Positions 17,951 through 26,472 of a stretch of 64,000 bases of DNA are shown here, one piece after another; within the stretch, counting starts at the first letter, position 1; every line of letters begins with the position of its first letter. A model generated the notes under the pieces. That model worked only from the letters and a program-made list of their open reading frames with translations, ran no database searches and was not told where the DNA came from. The position numbers were made by a program, and so were the translations under genes. Source of the DNA: Syntrophus sp964555065 (GTDB lineage Bacteria > Desulfobacterota > Syntrophia > Syntrophales > Syntrophaceae); assembly GCA_964555065.1 (NCBI GenBank), contig CAZKRB010000003.1, positions 1 through 64,000 on the forward strand, read 5' to 3'.

Positions 17951-17990
17951 CGAGTCTATATTAGAATCAGTATTAGTTAATAAATTTTCC
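17951..17990. promoter_or_regulatory. Possible Fur/PerR-type operator before the regulator gene
   Basis: The AT-rich stretch TATTAACTAATACTGATTC on the minus strand, continuing with TAATATA, contains overlapping ATTA/TAAT half-sites, as seen in Per and Fur boxes. It lies within 35 bases of the chosen start and would allow autoregulation. The match is imperfect. Confidence 0.35.
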
Positions 17991-18208
17991 AATTAATTAC
18001 CTGTCCGTCGCATTTTTGTCAAGACGGTTTTTCACTCTTGAACCCTCTTCGGATTATGTAGCAAACTAATAACAATCAACTACTTACAGAAAAAGCGGTT
18101 GCTATATCGTCCAGAATCGTTTAAATAGCAGTTCAAGATTGCTCGCAGATCGGCTGAGAAAAGCGCATTGTGAGGTCGTCCTCACCACCGGCAGGAGTAA
18201 GGTTGACC

Positions 18209-18504
18209 ATGGACAATCCCTTTTTCGAGCACCCCGTTCTCAAATCTCCCTATTCCTACCCGTCCCGGCACTGGGAGCTTGACGGCCAGGGCCAGCCCAC
18301 CCTGAAGATCATCGAGCACCGCCGCCGGGCGGAGTTCATCACCCCGATCCCCAAATCAGGAAACGCAGGGGCTCATCGGGGAAGCAGCAATCCCTGGTCT
18401 TCGAAGAGGTCCGGGGACTTTCCTCCCGGGCTCGGCAATACGATCCCACCCCGGTGATCAACCATCTGGGGGACGAGTTCATGAAGGTATTCCGGGTCAG
18501 CTGA
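18209..18504 (+). pseudogene. Type III restriction enzyme-like remnant, frameshifted
   Basis: From ATG 18209 the frame reads MDNPFFEHPVLKSPY, then SRHWELDGQGQP and EHRRRAEFITPIPK, a recognisable N-terminus of large type III-type Res/helicase restriction proteins. At about 18352 the homologous reading moves to another frame (RKRRGSSGKQQSLVFEEVRG, then QYDPTPVINHL) and stops at 18504. The helicase and nuclease domains are gone. It is a degraded restriction gene fragment of about 100 codons, a trace of a lost or transferred defence island. Confidence 0.65.
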
Positions 18505-18552
18505 TGAAACAGCGGGGCTTTAAAACCGATACTTCTATCCTGGAGGGAAACG

Positions 18553-20343
18553 ATGGAAAAGAACGAAGGCAATAGATCCGGGGTCTGGACGTTAGAAGCC
18601 ACCTGCAACCGGGAAGACTCCCTGTTCAAGGAGATCGAGGCCGATCTCGTCGAGAAAGGCTCCCTCCTCGAACTGTTCTTATCCTACATGAAGGAGCTGC
18701 GATACAATCCCGACAACAATGCCGGGCCCTTTCGAAAAATGGCCCGACTTTTTGAATGCGGGCTGACCCCGGAGCGCGTGGAAGGCCACCATTACGGCGT
18801 TCCGGTCTGTTTCCGAACAGGAGATCTGGACAAATCCCTCTCTTCCATCGGCAACGTGATTGAAATCCTCTGGGGAAGCACCTTGGACGGCCAGAGCCCC
18901 TGGGTCGGAAAGAGCTTTTTCCGGGTCGATTCCGGCATCGTCAATGCCGTCACCCTCGGCGCCGGATCGCTTGGCGGAGAGGCCTTTCTCGGCATCAATC
19001 ATTTCAATCGGATTGAGATGAGGATCCCCAACAAGGTTTCCTACATGGTTCTCAATGCCCTGATGCAGCTCGAAGACCCGCCTTCCGAGGAACAGGCGGC
19101 CTTTGCCCATGACAAAAACGGGGGAAACTTCATCGCCGGCCCGGGCGAGTCCATGTACCGGGAAACCCCCAGGAAGGTGTTCCAGCTCAATTACCGCTGG
19201 CGCAACCTGCACAATATCCCGCCTCTATGCTGGCTTATCGACGAACTGGTGCAGATCGCGGAGGGGCTGTACCTGGGGCAGCTCCTCTTCGCCACGAGCA
19301 GACTCTTTGATTCCTATGATCCCGCTTGCCCGGTCACCGATTGCGGCTATCAGAATTTCGGTTACTTCCTGCTCTTCGACCAGAGATGGAACGGTGAGGC
19401 CAGGAAAGTCTTTCCCTTCCTGGAGATCCCGGAGAACGCTCCCGGCCTGACCTCCCCTGCCGCAGCGGACGTGCTTTCGCAGCCGAAGTTTTCCACCTTT
19501 ACGCTGGAGGAGGAACCATCGGCGCCGCGGGACGATCGCACCTGGCAGGCCATCCTTGCCGAGCTGAACGATCAGCCGACCCTCCTGCACCTGCTCCGAT
19601 CCTACTCCGACAACCTCCAAGGCACGCTGGACAACGACTCGCCCGATTTCCGCAAACTCCAGGAGATCTTCACCCGGGGCATCGGGATCACGGACATGGA
19701 AGGGTATTACCGTGGTGCCCTGGTAAGCTGGCATTCGGAAGGAATCTTCCGGCTCTTCGATCTCAACACCCTCAACCTCGCCTGGACCGGGGTCGCCATG
19801 AAATTCAGCACCTGGACCGGGAAATCCTTCGAGGCGATCTCCAGGGAACGCCTTGAGGACATCACGGGCGGCTGCGAGACAGGTGACGCGCCCACGCGCT
19901 GGGGAAGCAATACCCAGTCCCTGAGGACCTTCAAGGAAAAATTCGTCGGGCGCCTCTCGGACATCGCCAAAGTCTGGAACGAGCCGGTTCCGAGCGAGGA
20001 AGCCCGGAGCGGCGGCTATGACCTGAAAAACTTCTTTTTCATCGCCCGCCAGGGTCGCTCTCTCAACCCGGCCTGTCGGGGAAAGGCGGTCTACCAGCTC
20101 AACTACCGGTGGCCGAATCTGAAGACCATCATTCCCGACCGGTACTGCATCGATGAACTGGTCCAGATCGCCGATGGGCTCTACCTCGGCCAGCTCATGT
20201 ACGCCACGAACGTTCTGCTGCCCTATGATCCGGCCGCCGATCCCGCCGTCTATGAATACCGCAGCTTCGGCTTCTTTCTCCTTATGGACGATCAGTGGCA
20301 TCAGATCCGCCTGCAGATCGGCTACGATCTCACCAACGCATGA
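18553..20343 (+). CDS. Unknown protein built of two tandem homologous domains, 596 aa
   Basis: I recognise no named family. Residues about 38-300 and 342-590 are clear copies of one another. Both have a helical start (LFLSYMKELRYNPDNNAGPF; LLRSYSDNLQGTLDNDSPDF), the core pairs FQLNYRWRNL/YQLNYRWPNL and DELVQIAEGLYLGQLLFAT/DELVQIADGLYLGQLMYAT, and YQNFGYFLLFDQRW/YRSFGFFLLMDDQW at the end. There is no signal peptide or membrane segment. The conserved aromatic and acidic residues hint at ligand binding. The start follows GGAGGG. It lies 155 bases upstream of a periplasmic carbonic anhydrase gene. Confidence 0.8.
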   Translation: MEKNEGNRSGVWTLEATCNREDSLFKEIEADLVEKGSLLELFLSYMKELRYNPDNNAGPFRKMARLFECGLTPERVEGHHYGVPVCFRTGDLDKSLSSIGNVIEILWGSTLDGQSPWVGKSFFRVDSGIVNAVTLGAGSLGGEAFLGINHFNRIEMRIPNKVSYMVLNALMQLEDPPSEEQAAFAHDKNGGNFIAGPGESMYRETPRKVFQLNYRWRNLHNIPPLCWLIDELVQIAEGLYLGQLLFATSRLFDSYDPACPVTDCGYQNFGYFLLFDQRWNGEARKVFPFLEIPENAPGLTSPAAADVLSQPKFSTFTLEEEPSAPRDDRTWQAILAELNDQPTLLHLLRSYSDNLQGTLDNDSPDFRKLQEIFTRGIGITDMEGYYRGALVSWHSEGIFRLFDLNTLNLAWTGVAMKFSTWTGKSFEAISRERLEDITGGCETGDAPTRWGSNTQSLRTFKEKFVGRLSDIAKVWNEPVPSEEARSGGYDLKNFFFIARQGRSLNPACRGKAVYQLNYRWPNLKTIIPDRYCIDELVQIADGLYLGQLMYATNVLLPYDPAADPAVYEYRSFGFFLLMDDQWHQIRLQIGYDLTNA

Positions 20344-20498
20344 GCGGGAGGCCAGGGGAGCTCGCTGCGGCTGGAAACGAACCGGCTGCTCCGGGATGCC
20401 GGCCAAAGCCAACGGGAAGTGCGCCTCCCGGCAACCCAGGAGAGTTTACAGGCAGGCTTCAGAAGCTGCCTGAAATCATTTCAGCAAAGGAGAAACAT

Positions 20499-21212
20499 AT
20501 GAAGAAAAAGTTGACCTTCTGTGGATTTGCCCTCGTTCTGCTCTTGGCCGGCATCGCCTGGGCCTCAGCGGGAGGCCCTTCCATTTCCCCCGATGAGGCC
20601 TTGCAGAGGCTGATGGACGGCAACAAACGATTCGTGGAAAACAGGATGACCGCCGCTTCATCCTGTGACTCCGCCGCCCGCACGGCGCTGGCCCATTCCC
20701 AGAAGCCTTACGCCGTCATTCTCACCTGCTCCGACTCCCGCGTTCCGCCCGAGGTCATCTTCGACAAGGGACTGGGCGAGATCTTCGTTATCCGGGTAGC
20801 CGGCAACGTGCCCGATCCCGTGGTTCTGGGGAGCATCGAGTACGCCGTTGAGCATCTCGGAACGCCTCTTATCATGGTGTTGGGGCATGAACGCTGCGGT
20901 GCCGTGAAGGCCACGGTCGAAGCGAAGGGTAAAGCGACGGGCAGCAGAAATATCGATGCCATCGTAAACAGGATCGCCGCTTCCCGCATGGCTGCGGAGA
21001 AGGCCTGCGAAGCCTGTAGAGGGATCAGGAACTGCGCCGAGAAAAAGCCCGGCGAGTACGCGGAATGCCTGGCGGATGCCAATGCCAGGCGCATCGCCGC
21101 CGGCCTGCCTGCTCAGTCATCGATCCTCAAGCACACGCTGGCCGAGAAAAAGATCCGGATCGTAACGGCAAAATACGATCTTGATGACGGCCTGGTGACC
21201 CTTTTCAAATAG
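20499..21212 (+). CDS. Periplasmic beta-class carbonic anhydrase
   Basis: A 237-residue protein with a signal peptide (KKKLTFCGFALVLLLAGIAW, cut near ASA). The beta-carbonic anhydrase core follows: TCSDSRVPPE with zinc cysteine C77 and the D79/R81 pair, then GHERCGAV with H130 and C133. It interconverts carbon dioxide and bicarbonate outside the cytoplasmic membrane. An insert with extra cysteines (CEACRGIRNC) is near residues 169-178. ATG 20499 is preceded by AAAGGAG. A syntrophic decarboxylating metabolism could use it for carbon dioxide export or pH control. Confidence 0.92.
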   Translation: MKKKLTFCGFALVLLLAGIAWASAGGPSISPDEALQRLMDGNKRFVENRMTAASSCDSAARTALAHSQKPYAVILTCSDSRVPPEVIFDKGLGEIFVIRVAGNVPDPVVLGSIEYAVEHLGTPLIMVLGHERCGAVKATVEAKGKATGSRNIDAIVNRIAASRMAAEKACEACRGIRNCAEKKPGEYAECLADANARRIAAGLPAQSSILKHTLAEKKIRIVTAKYDLDDGLVTLFK

Positions 21213-21221
21213 GAGATTTCC

Positions 21222-21250
21222 CGGGCGTCATCCGCTCCGGGTGACGCCCG
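21222..21250 (+). terminator. Hairpin after the carbonic anhydrase gene
   Basis: CGGGCGTCA (21222-21230) pairs with TGACGCCCG (21242-21250), 9 bases after the stop. There is no T-run, so termination would be partial or Rho-assisted. Confidence 0.4.
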
Positions 21251-21424
21251 CCTCCATGTCCGCAACAAATCATTTGCACATCCGAGGTCATGAAGTTATA
21301 AGTTGCGAATGATGAAATTTGAATTCGGTCCATCGAAAAGAGAAACGGGGCTGAAGAAGGCAACCAGAGGTCACAGGCGACCATGACCTCCTCATTCCAC
21401 GACATGAAACCCGGGTAGTCCTGC

Positions 21425-22729
21425 ATGGATGCAATCTGGTTCGAAATATCGCTGATTGCCCTTCTCATTCTCCTGAACGGCATCCTCGCCCTGGCGGAAC
21501 TTGCCCTCGTTTCAGCCAGGAAGACCCGGCTGGAAAAACTGGCCAAGGAGGGCGATTCGAAGGCGCGCCTCGCCCTGGAACTTGCCGAATCTCCGGACAG
21601 TTTTCTGTCCGCCATCCAGATCGGCATCACCTTTATCGGCATCCTGGCCGGCGCTTTCGGCGGCGCCACCATCGCCAGCGCGCTTGCGGGATATTTCGCC
21701 CTCTTCCCCCGATTGGCCCCCTACAGCCAGTCGATCAGCTTCACGCTCGTCGTCATCTGCATCACCTATCTGTCCGTCACCATCGGCGAACTGGTCCCGA
21801 AGCGGCTGGCCCTTACCCATCCGGAAAAGCTGGCCCGCCTGGTTGCCGGCCCCATCAGGAGCCTTTCCCGGCTGACCCACCCGCTGGTGCTTCTGCTGAG
21901 CGGCTCGACCAACCTCATTCTCCGCCTCTTTCATGTTCAGCCTTCCGCTGAACCCGTCGTAACAGAAGAGGAGATCAAACTCCTCATCGACAAGGGAACC
22001 CAGGCGGGCGCCTTCCAGGAGTTCGAGCAGGAAACAATCGAGCGCGTCTTCCGCCTGGCCGACCGCCGGGTGGCTTACCTGATGACCCCCCGCTCGGAGA
22101 TCGTCTGGCTGGACCTGGATGAAAGCCAGGAGGAGACAAAAGGGAAAATCGCCCGGCATAAGAATTCTTTTTACCCCGTGGCGCAGGATACACTGGACAA
22201 CGTCGTCGGGGTTCTGCGGTCCAAGGAGCTCCTTGCCCTGACGATGGAGGGGAAGCCCTTCAATCTGAAAGAAATCAGCCGGAAGCCCCTCTTTGTCTCC
22301 GAAACGACCCCGGCCGTCAAGGTCATGGAACTCTTCAAAAAATCCGGGATGCACCTCGCGCTGGTGGTGGATGAGTACGGTGCGATTCTCGGTCTGGTCA
22401 CCTTCGATGATATTCTGGAGTCCGTCTTTGAAGACATCGAGGATGCCGCGGCGGGGGACAAGGAAATCATGGAGCGGGAAGACGGCTCCTGGCTGGTCTC
22501 CGGCAGTCTGCCTCTGGACGAGTTCATGGATTACATGGAGGTCGGGGAGCTGGGCGAAGAGGACCAGACCGTGATGAACACCGTGGGCGGTTTCGTCATG
22601 GAGAAGATCGGCACCGTGCCGACGGAAGGACAGCATTTCCACTGGCGGGGGCTTCGATTCGAGGTGGTTGACATGGATGGCCGCCGGGTTGACAAAATTC
22701 TCGTTTCCCGGCCGGAACCGGCCCCCTGA
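21425..22729 (+). CDS. CNNM/CorC-family transporter or haemolysin-like membrane protein
   Basis: A 434-residue protein. The DUF21 transmembrane domain (about 1-195) has several helices, including ISLIALLILLNGILALAELA and FTLVVICITYLSVTIGEL. It is followed by a CBS pair (about 210-340: YLMTPRSEIVWLDL; LALVVDEYGAILGLVTFDDI) and a C-terminal CorC/HlyC domain. Relatives handle magnesium or cobalt efflux and sodium/magnesium exchange; the haemolysin label is historical. It stands alone, with only a weak ribosome site before ATG 21425. Confidence 0.88.
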   Translation: MDAIWFEISLIALLILLNGILALAELALVSARKTRLEKLAKEGDSKARLALELAESPDSFLSAIQIGITFIGILAGAFGGATIASALAGYFALFPRLAPYSQSISFTLVVICITYLSVTIGELVPKRLALTHPEKLARLVAGPIRSLSRLTHPLVLLLSGSTNLILRLFHVQPSAEPVVTEEEIKLLIDKGTQAGAFQEFEQETIERVFRLADRRVAYLMTPRSEIVWLDLDESQEETKGKIARHKNSFYPVAQDTLDNVVGVLRSKELLALTMEGKPFNLKEISRKPLFVSETTPAVKVMELFKKSGMHLALVVDEYGAILGLVTFDDILESVFEDIEDAAAGDKEIMEREDGSWLVSGSLPLDEFMDYMEVGELGEEDQTVMNTVGGFVMEKIGTVPTEGQHFHWRGLRFEVVDMDGRRVDKILVSRPEPAP

Positions 22730-22820
22730 GCAAAAAACTCCCCCTGTCAGCAGGTCTGATGAATCCCGCAGGAAAGAATCTGGTATGCGCGGCTTCGGTC
22801 ACGAAAAACGGTCGTGCCCT

Positions 22821-22913
22821 TTAGCCCCAGTCGATTTTCCCCCCGCGAACGAGCCGGGCCAGGAGGAGGTATCTTTTTCTCAACACCAGCAGGGCATTCT
22901 CGTCGAGGTGCAT
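22821..22913 (-). pseudogene. N-terminal fragment resembling B12-dependent ribonucleotide reductase
   Basis: ATG 22913 has a perfect AAAGGAG six bases upstream and encodes 30 residues: MHLDENALLVLRKRYLL followed by an unrelated tail. The pattern ENAL-VL-RYLL matches the opening of class II (NrdJ) ribonucleotide reductases. The rest of that about 750-residue enzyme is absent, so this is a broken copy with its translation start preserved. The match is short and uncertain. Confidence 0.35.
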
Positions 22914-23395
22914 GTTGCGCTCCTTTCCGGCCTGGAAGCTGCTTCGCTGGATCACGGCCATCCAGGACCGACGGAAAAGCGATGGGGACAACTCATGGAA
23001 TGGAAGCTCTTTGAAAGATAGTATAAAAAGATTAGACTTTTACTGTCAATCCGTTATGTCCTGTTAAGAATTCGCCTGCACGGGATCTGCGTTTGTCGAT
23101 TGATCGTGCCAAGTTCCTGTATCCGTTACCCTATCCTCGAAGAACATTTCGGTGCGGATGCGAGACATCTCATACATGCGAAAAGCCAACCGGGCCAGCT
23201 TAAGCGTTTCCGGGTGAGATAATCAATATTGATTGACAAAGAAAATATTGCATGTTAGGCACCGTAAGCGTTTATATCCACATGCATATACGCGCTGCTC
23301 ATCGTTTCTCTGAATGTAGATCGGACTATGCAATCGGCTCTATTCGACATCCTGCCCCCGGAAGACCATTCCGAGCAGGCAAAATAGTGAGAGTG
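22914..23395. other. Intergenic stretch before the lipid locus
   Basis: No gene was seen. A TTGACA box at about 23233 may be the -35 of the locus promoter, but no clear -10 lies at the right distance. An open extension of the acyl-AMP ligase frame back to ATG 23252 exists, though its residues do not look like part of the enzyme. Confidence 0.35.
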
Positions 23396-25174
23396 ATGGA
23401 GGCAACACCTACTTTAAACAGCAGCAGCCTGCGGGGGAACAACATTTTTTCTACCCTTGCCGAAGCACTGGATTACGCAAGTCAGGGCCAGACGGGATAT
23501 AATTTTTATTCGGGAACGGGTGAATTGCTGACAGCCCTTCCTTATGCCCGACTTCGGGAAGAGGCACAATCTCTGGCAGGAAAACTGGTTCATATGGGAT
23601 TGCCCCGGAGTTCACGGGTGGCCCTGGTAGCGGACACAAATCCGGACTTTGTTCGTTTCTTTTTCGCATGTCAATATGCGGGGTTAACCCCTGTTCCCCT
23701 TCCCGCTCAGCTCCAGTTGGGGGGCCGGAAGGCTTACGTAACCCAGCTCAGGCGATTGCTCTCCGATTGCCAGGCCGAGCTGGCCATGGCGCCGGATGCC
23801 TTCCTATCCTTTTTAACCGAGGCGGCCGCGGGATCGAAGATCCGTTTTCTGGGAACGCCCGGGGACTTTGATGTCCTTGATGAAACCCACGAACCTTTCA
23901 CCTCCGTAAAACCAACGGATCTGGCTTATCTGCAGTACACCTCGGGAAGCACACGCTTCCCGCGCGGCGTGATGATCAGCCAGCAGACGGTTTTGAGCAA
24001 CCTCATTTCCATCATTCAGGAGGGGGTCCAGGTTCGGGAAGGCGACCGAGCCGTCTCGTGGCTTCCTTTTTTCCACGACATGGGGTTGGTTGGTTTGCTG
24101 CTGTGTCCCATGGCAAGCCAGCTATCGGTCGATTACCTGAATACCCTGCAATTTGCCATGCGTCCCCGCACCTGGCTGAAACTCATGTCCGAAAATCGGG
24201 GGACCATCAGTTTTGGACCTCCCTTTGGGTATGAGCTCGTTGCACGACGCCTGCGCGATGACGATCTGTCCAAATATGACCTGCGTGCCTGGCGGGTTGC
24301 CGGCGTGGGCGCGGAGATGATCCGTCCTGAATCCCTTCGGATGTTTGCCGACAGGCTCAAACCGTGCGGGTTCGATGAACGCGCCTTCCTGCCCTGCTAT
24401 GGGATGGCGGAATGTTCCCTGGCGGTTAGTTTTGGCCCGCGGGGTCAATCGCTGCAAATGGATCAGGTGGATGCCGACCTGCTTTCGGAACAGCAGATCG
24501 CCGCGCCGGTGAATCCCCAAACGGACGGCAGGAAGGGAAGATACAACACCTTCGTCAACTGTGGCTCGCCTCTTTCCGGATACGAGTTGGAGATCCGGGA
24601 CCGAGCGGGACGGGTCCTCCCCGAGAGGCATTGCGGCACCCTGTATCTCCGGGGACCCAGCGTGATGTCCGGCTATTTCGGGAATCCGGAAAGCACGCGG
24701 GGGGTTCTCTCCGAGGATGGCTGGCTGAATACGGGAGATCTAGCCTATCGAATCGGCTCGGATGTGTTCATCACCGGGCGTGAAAAGGACCTGATCATCA
24801 TCCATGGCCGGAACATCTGGCCTCAGGACATTGAATCCGTGGCGGAATCGCAGCCCGAACTGGGGACAAGAGACGCCCTGGCCTTCTCCGTTCCCGGCCC
24901 CGAGGGCGAGGAGGCCGTGGTAATGGTCCAGTGTTACGCAGCAAACCTTGAGAAAGGCGCCGAACTCGCGGAACGTATCCAGCGATTGATCCGTGATGAG
25001 TTGGGAATCCTGTGCCAGGTTGTGATGGTTCCCCAGGACAGCCTGCCCCATACGACGTCCGGGAAACCATCCCGCAGCAGCGCACGGAATGAATATCTCA
25101 AACGGATGATGCCGCAACAGTCCGTAAGCCGGGAAGAAAAACCCTCACCAAACGTCATCGCGGTCCCTGCCTAA
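23396..25174 (+). CDS. Fatty acyl-AMP ligase / acyl-ACP synthetase (AasR-like)
   Basis: A 592-residue FAAL-type ANL enzyme. The N-terminal domain starts LRGNNIFSTLAEALDYAS. The adenylate motif is LQYTSGSTRFPRGVMISQQ near 178-196, PFFHDMGLVGLL gives the FAAL-type lid, and GDLAYRIGSDVFITGREKD and HTTSGKPSRSS lie toward the end. FAALs load a fatty acid onto a carrier protein instead of CoA. An acyl carrier protein gene lies two genes downstream, and the order ligase, reductase, ACP, serine palmitoyltransferase matches the Caulobacter ceramide cluster. I chose ATG 23396 because homology begins there; its ribosome site is weak. Confidence 0.88.
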   Translation: MEATPTLNSSSLRGNNIFSTLAEALDYASQGQTGYNFYSGTGELLTALPYARLREEAQSLAGKLVHMGLPRSSRVALVADTNPDFVRFFFACQYAGLTPVPLPAQLQLGGRKAYVTQLRRLLSDCQAELAMAPDAFLSFLTEAAAGSKIRFLGTPGDFDVLDETHEPFTSVKPTDLAYLQYTSGSTRFPRGVMISQQTVLSNLISIIQEGVQVREGDRAVSWLPFFHDMGLVGLLLCPMASQLSVDYLNTLQFAMRPRTWLKLMSENRGTISFGPPFGYELVARRLRDDDLSKYDLRAWRVAGVGAEMIRPESLRMFADRLKPCGFDERAFLPCYGMAECSLAVSFGPRGQSLQMDQVDADLLSEQQIAAPVNPQTDGRKGRYNTFVNCGSPLSGYELEIRDRAGRVLPERHCGTLYLRGPSVMSGYFGNPESTRGVLSEDGWLNTGDLAYRIGSDVFITGREKDLIIIHGRNIWPQDIESVAESQPELGTRDALAFSVPGPEGEEAVVMVQCYAANLEKGAELAERIQRLIRDELGILCQVVMVPQDSLPHTTSGKPSRSSARNEYLKRMMPQQSVSREEKPSPNVIAVPA

Positions 25175-25237
25175 GAGCTCTTCCCCCGGGCATTCATCCC
25201 ATGATCTTTCAAGGGCATTAAAGGTTTCCGGTTTTTT

Positions 25238-26200
25238 ATGTCTCGATCCATTGCAATCACGGGAGCCACGGGATTCGTCGGTGGAGCGCTGTTGAAACGG
25301 CTGTCCTCTTCCGGGTGTCGGATTCGGGCCTTGATTCGGCCTTCCTCCCTGCATAAACGGCCCAGTTACGGAGGAACGGAGTGGGTGACCGGTGATCTTG
25401 AGGACCGGGAAAGCCTGCGGCGCCTGGTCGCCGGAGCGGATGCGGTTGTGCACTGTGCGGGGGCGGTGCGCGGAGCCACCCGGCAAAGTTTTGAGGGGAT
25501 CAACGTAGAGGGCGTGGCCCACCTGGTGGCGGCCGCGCGGGCACAGCACCCCGCTCCGCACTTTTTTCTGATCTCCTCCCTGGCCGCTCGAGAACCGCAC
25601 CTTTCCCATTACGCCGCCAGCAAGCGAAAAGGGGAAAAGACACTGGTTGAAAACGCGGGTCCAATGCCCTGGGTCATTTTGAGGCCCCCGGCCGTTTACG
25701 GTCCCGGAGACCGCGAGCTGCTTCCCCTTTTCCGCTGGATGTGCCGGGGCATCGCGCCGCTGATCGGCCCCCCGGGCAACCGTCTCTCCCTTCTGTACGT
25801 GGACGATCTGGCGGAAGCAATTGTCTGCTCTCTCAGGAAAGGGACGGCTCGGGGCTGCTCCTATGAAGTTCATGACGGACAGGTAGGCGGCTATTCATGG
25901 GAAGACATCATCGCCGCCATTGCCCGGATGAACGGACGGAAAATTTATCGGCTCAGGGTTCCCCTGTCCCTTGTGAGACTGGCCGCAACGCTCAACCTGG
26001 CGACGGCGCGGACAATTGGTCGCGCCCCCATGTTAAACCCCGGCAAGGTCAGAGAATTGATCCACCCCGACTGGGTGGGTGATAACTGGGCATTGACCAG
26101 AGACACCGGTTGGAATCCGCGGATTTCACTGGATGAAGGCCTGAAACAGACGATGCAGCAGGACCGCCGGGCAGGCCGCGGGGGTCGTTCCTGGAAATAA
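25238..26200 (+). CDS. Extended SDR / epimerase, ceramide-reductase (CerR)-like
   Basis: A 320-residue NAD(P)-dependent protein. The nucleotide-binding motif GATGFVGGALLKRL is at residues 8-21. The catalytic YxxxK appears as HYAASKRKGEK near 126-136, with serines just before in FLISSLAARE. In Caulobacter a protein of this type in the same gene neighbourhood reduces the 3-oxo group of the sphingoid intermediate. Position between an acyl-AMP ligase and an ACP plus serine palmitoyltransferase supports that role. By sequence alone other SDR reductions remain possible. Spacing to its neighbours is short (63 and 20 bases). Confidence 0.82.
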   Translation: MSRSIAITGATGFVGGALLKRLSSSGCRIRALIRPSSLHKRPSYGGTEWVTGDLEDRESLRRLVAGADAVVHCAGAVRGATRQSFEGINVEGVAHLVAAARAQHPAPHFFLISSLAAREPHLSHYAASKRKGEKTLVENAGPMPWVILRPPAVYGPGDRELLPLFRWMCRGIAPLIGPPGNRLSLLYVDDLAEAIVCSLRKGTARGCSYEVHDGQVGGYSWEDIIAAIARMNGRKIYRLRVPLSLVRLAATLNLATARTIGRAPMLNPGKVRELIHPDWVGDNWALTRDTGWNPRISLDEGLKQTMQQDRRAGRGGRSWK

Positions 26201-26220
26201 GGGAAGGTCAGGGTGAATTC

Positions 26221-26472
26221 ATGCTCTCCGATAGAGAGTTGTTTGAAAAGATTGTGGCGATCCTGAGGCCATTGGCAAAAAAGGAAGTGGAGATCAAGGC
26301 CGACACGGATCTGATGGATGATTTGTCCCTCGATTCCCTGGAGATCATGGAAGTCCTGCTGGAAATTGAAGATACCTACGACCTTTCCGTCCCCGTCAAT
26401 ATCCTTTCCGATATCCGCACCGTCTCCGATGTCGTCCTGCAGATCCAGAAATTACTGGCCGAGAGTGCCTGA
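26221..26472 (+). CDS. Dedicated acyl carrier protein
   Basis: An 83-residue acidic four-helix protein. The phosphopantetheine attachment motif is LSLDSLEIMEVLL with the serine at residue 39. It would carry the acyl chain made by the upstream acyl-AMP ligase to serine palmitoyltransferase. The stop codon overlaps the start of the next gene (TGATG), so translation is probably coupled. It differs from housekeeping AcpP in lacking the DSLD start context followed by VELVMALEE, as expected of a pathway-specific ACP. Confidence 0.9.
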   Translation: MLSDRELFEKIVAILRPLAKKEVEIKADTDLMDDLSLDSLEIMEVLLEIEDTYDLSVPVNILSDIRTVSDVVLQIQKLLAESA

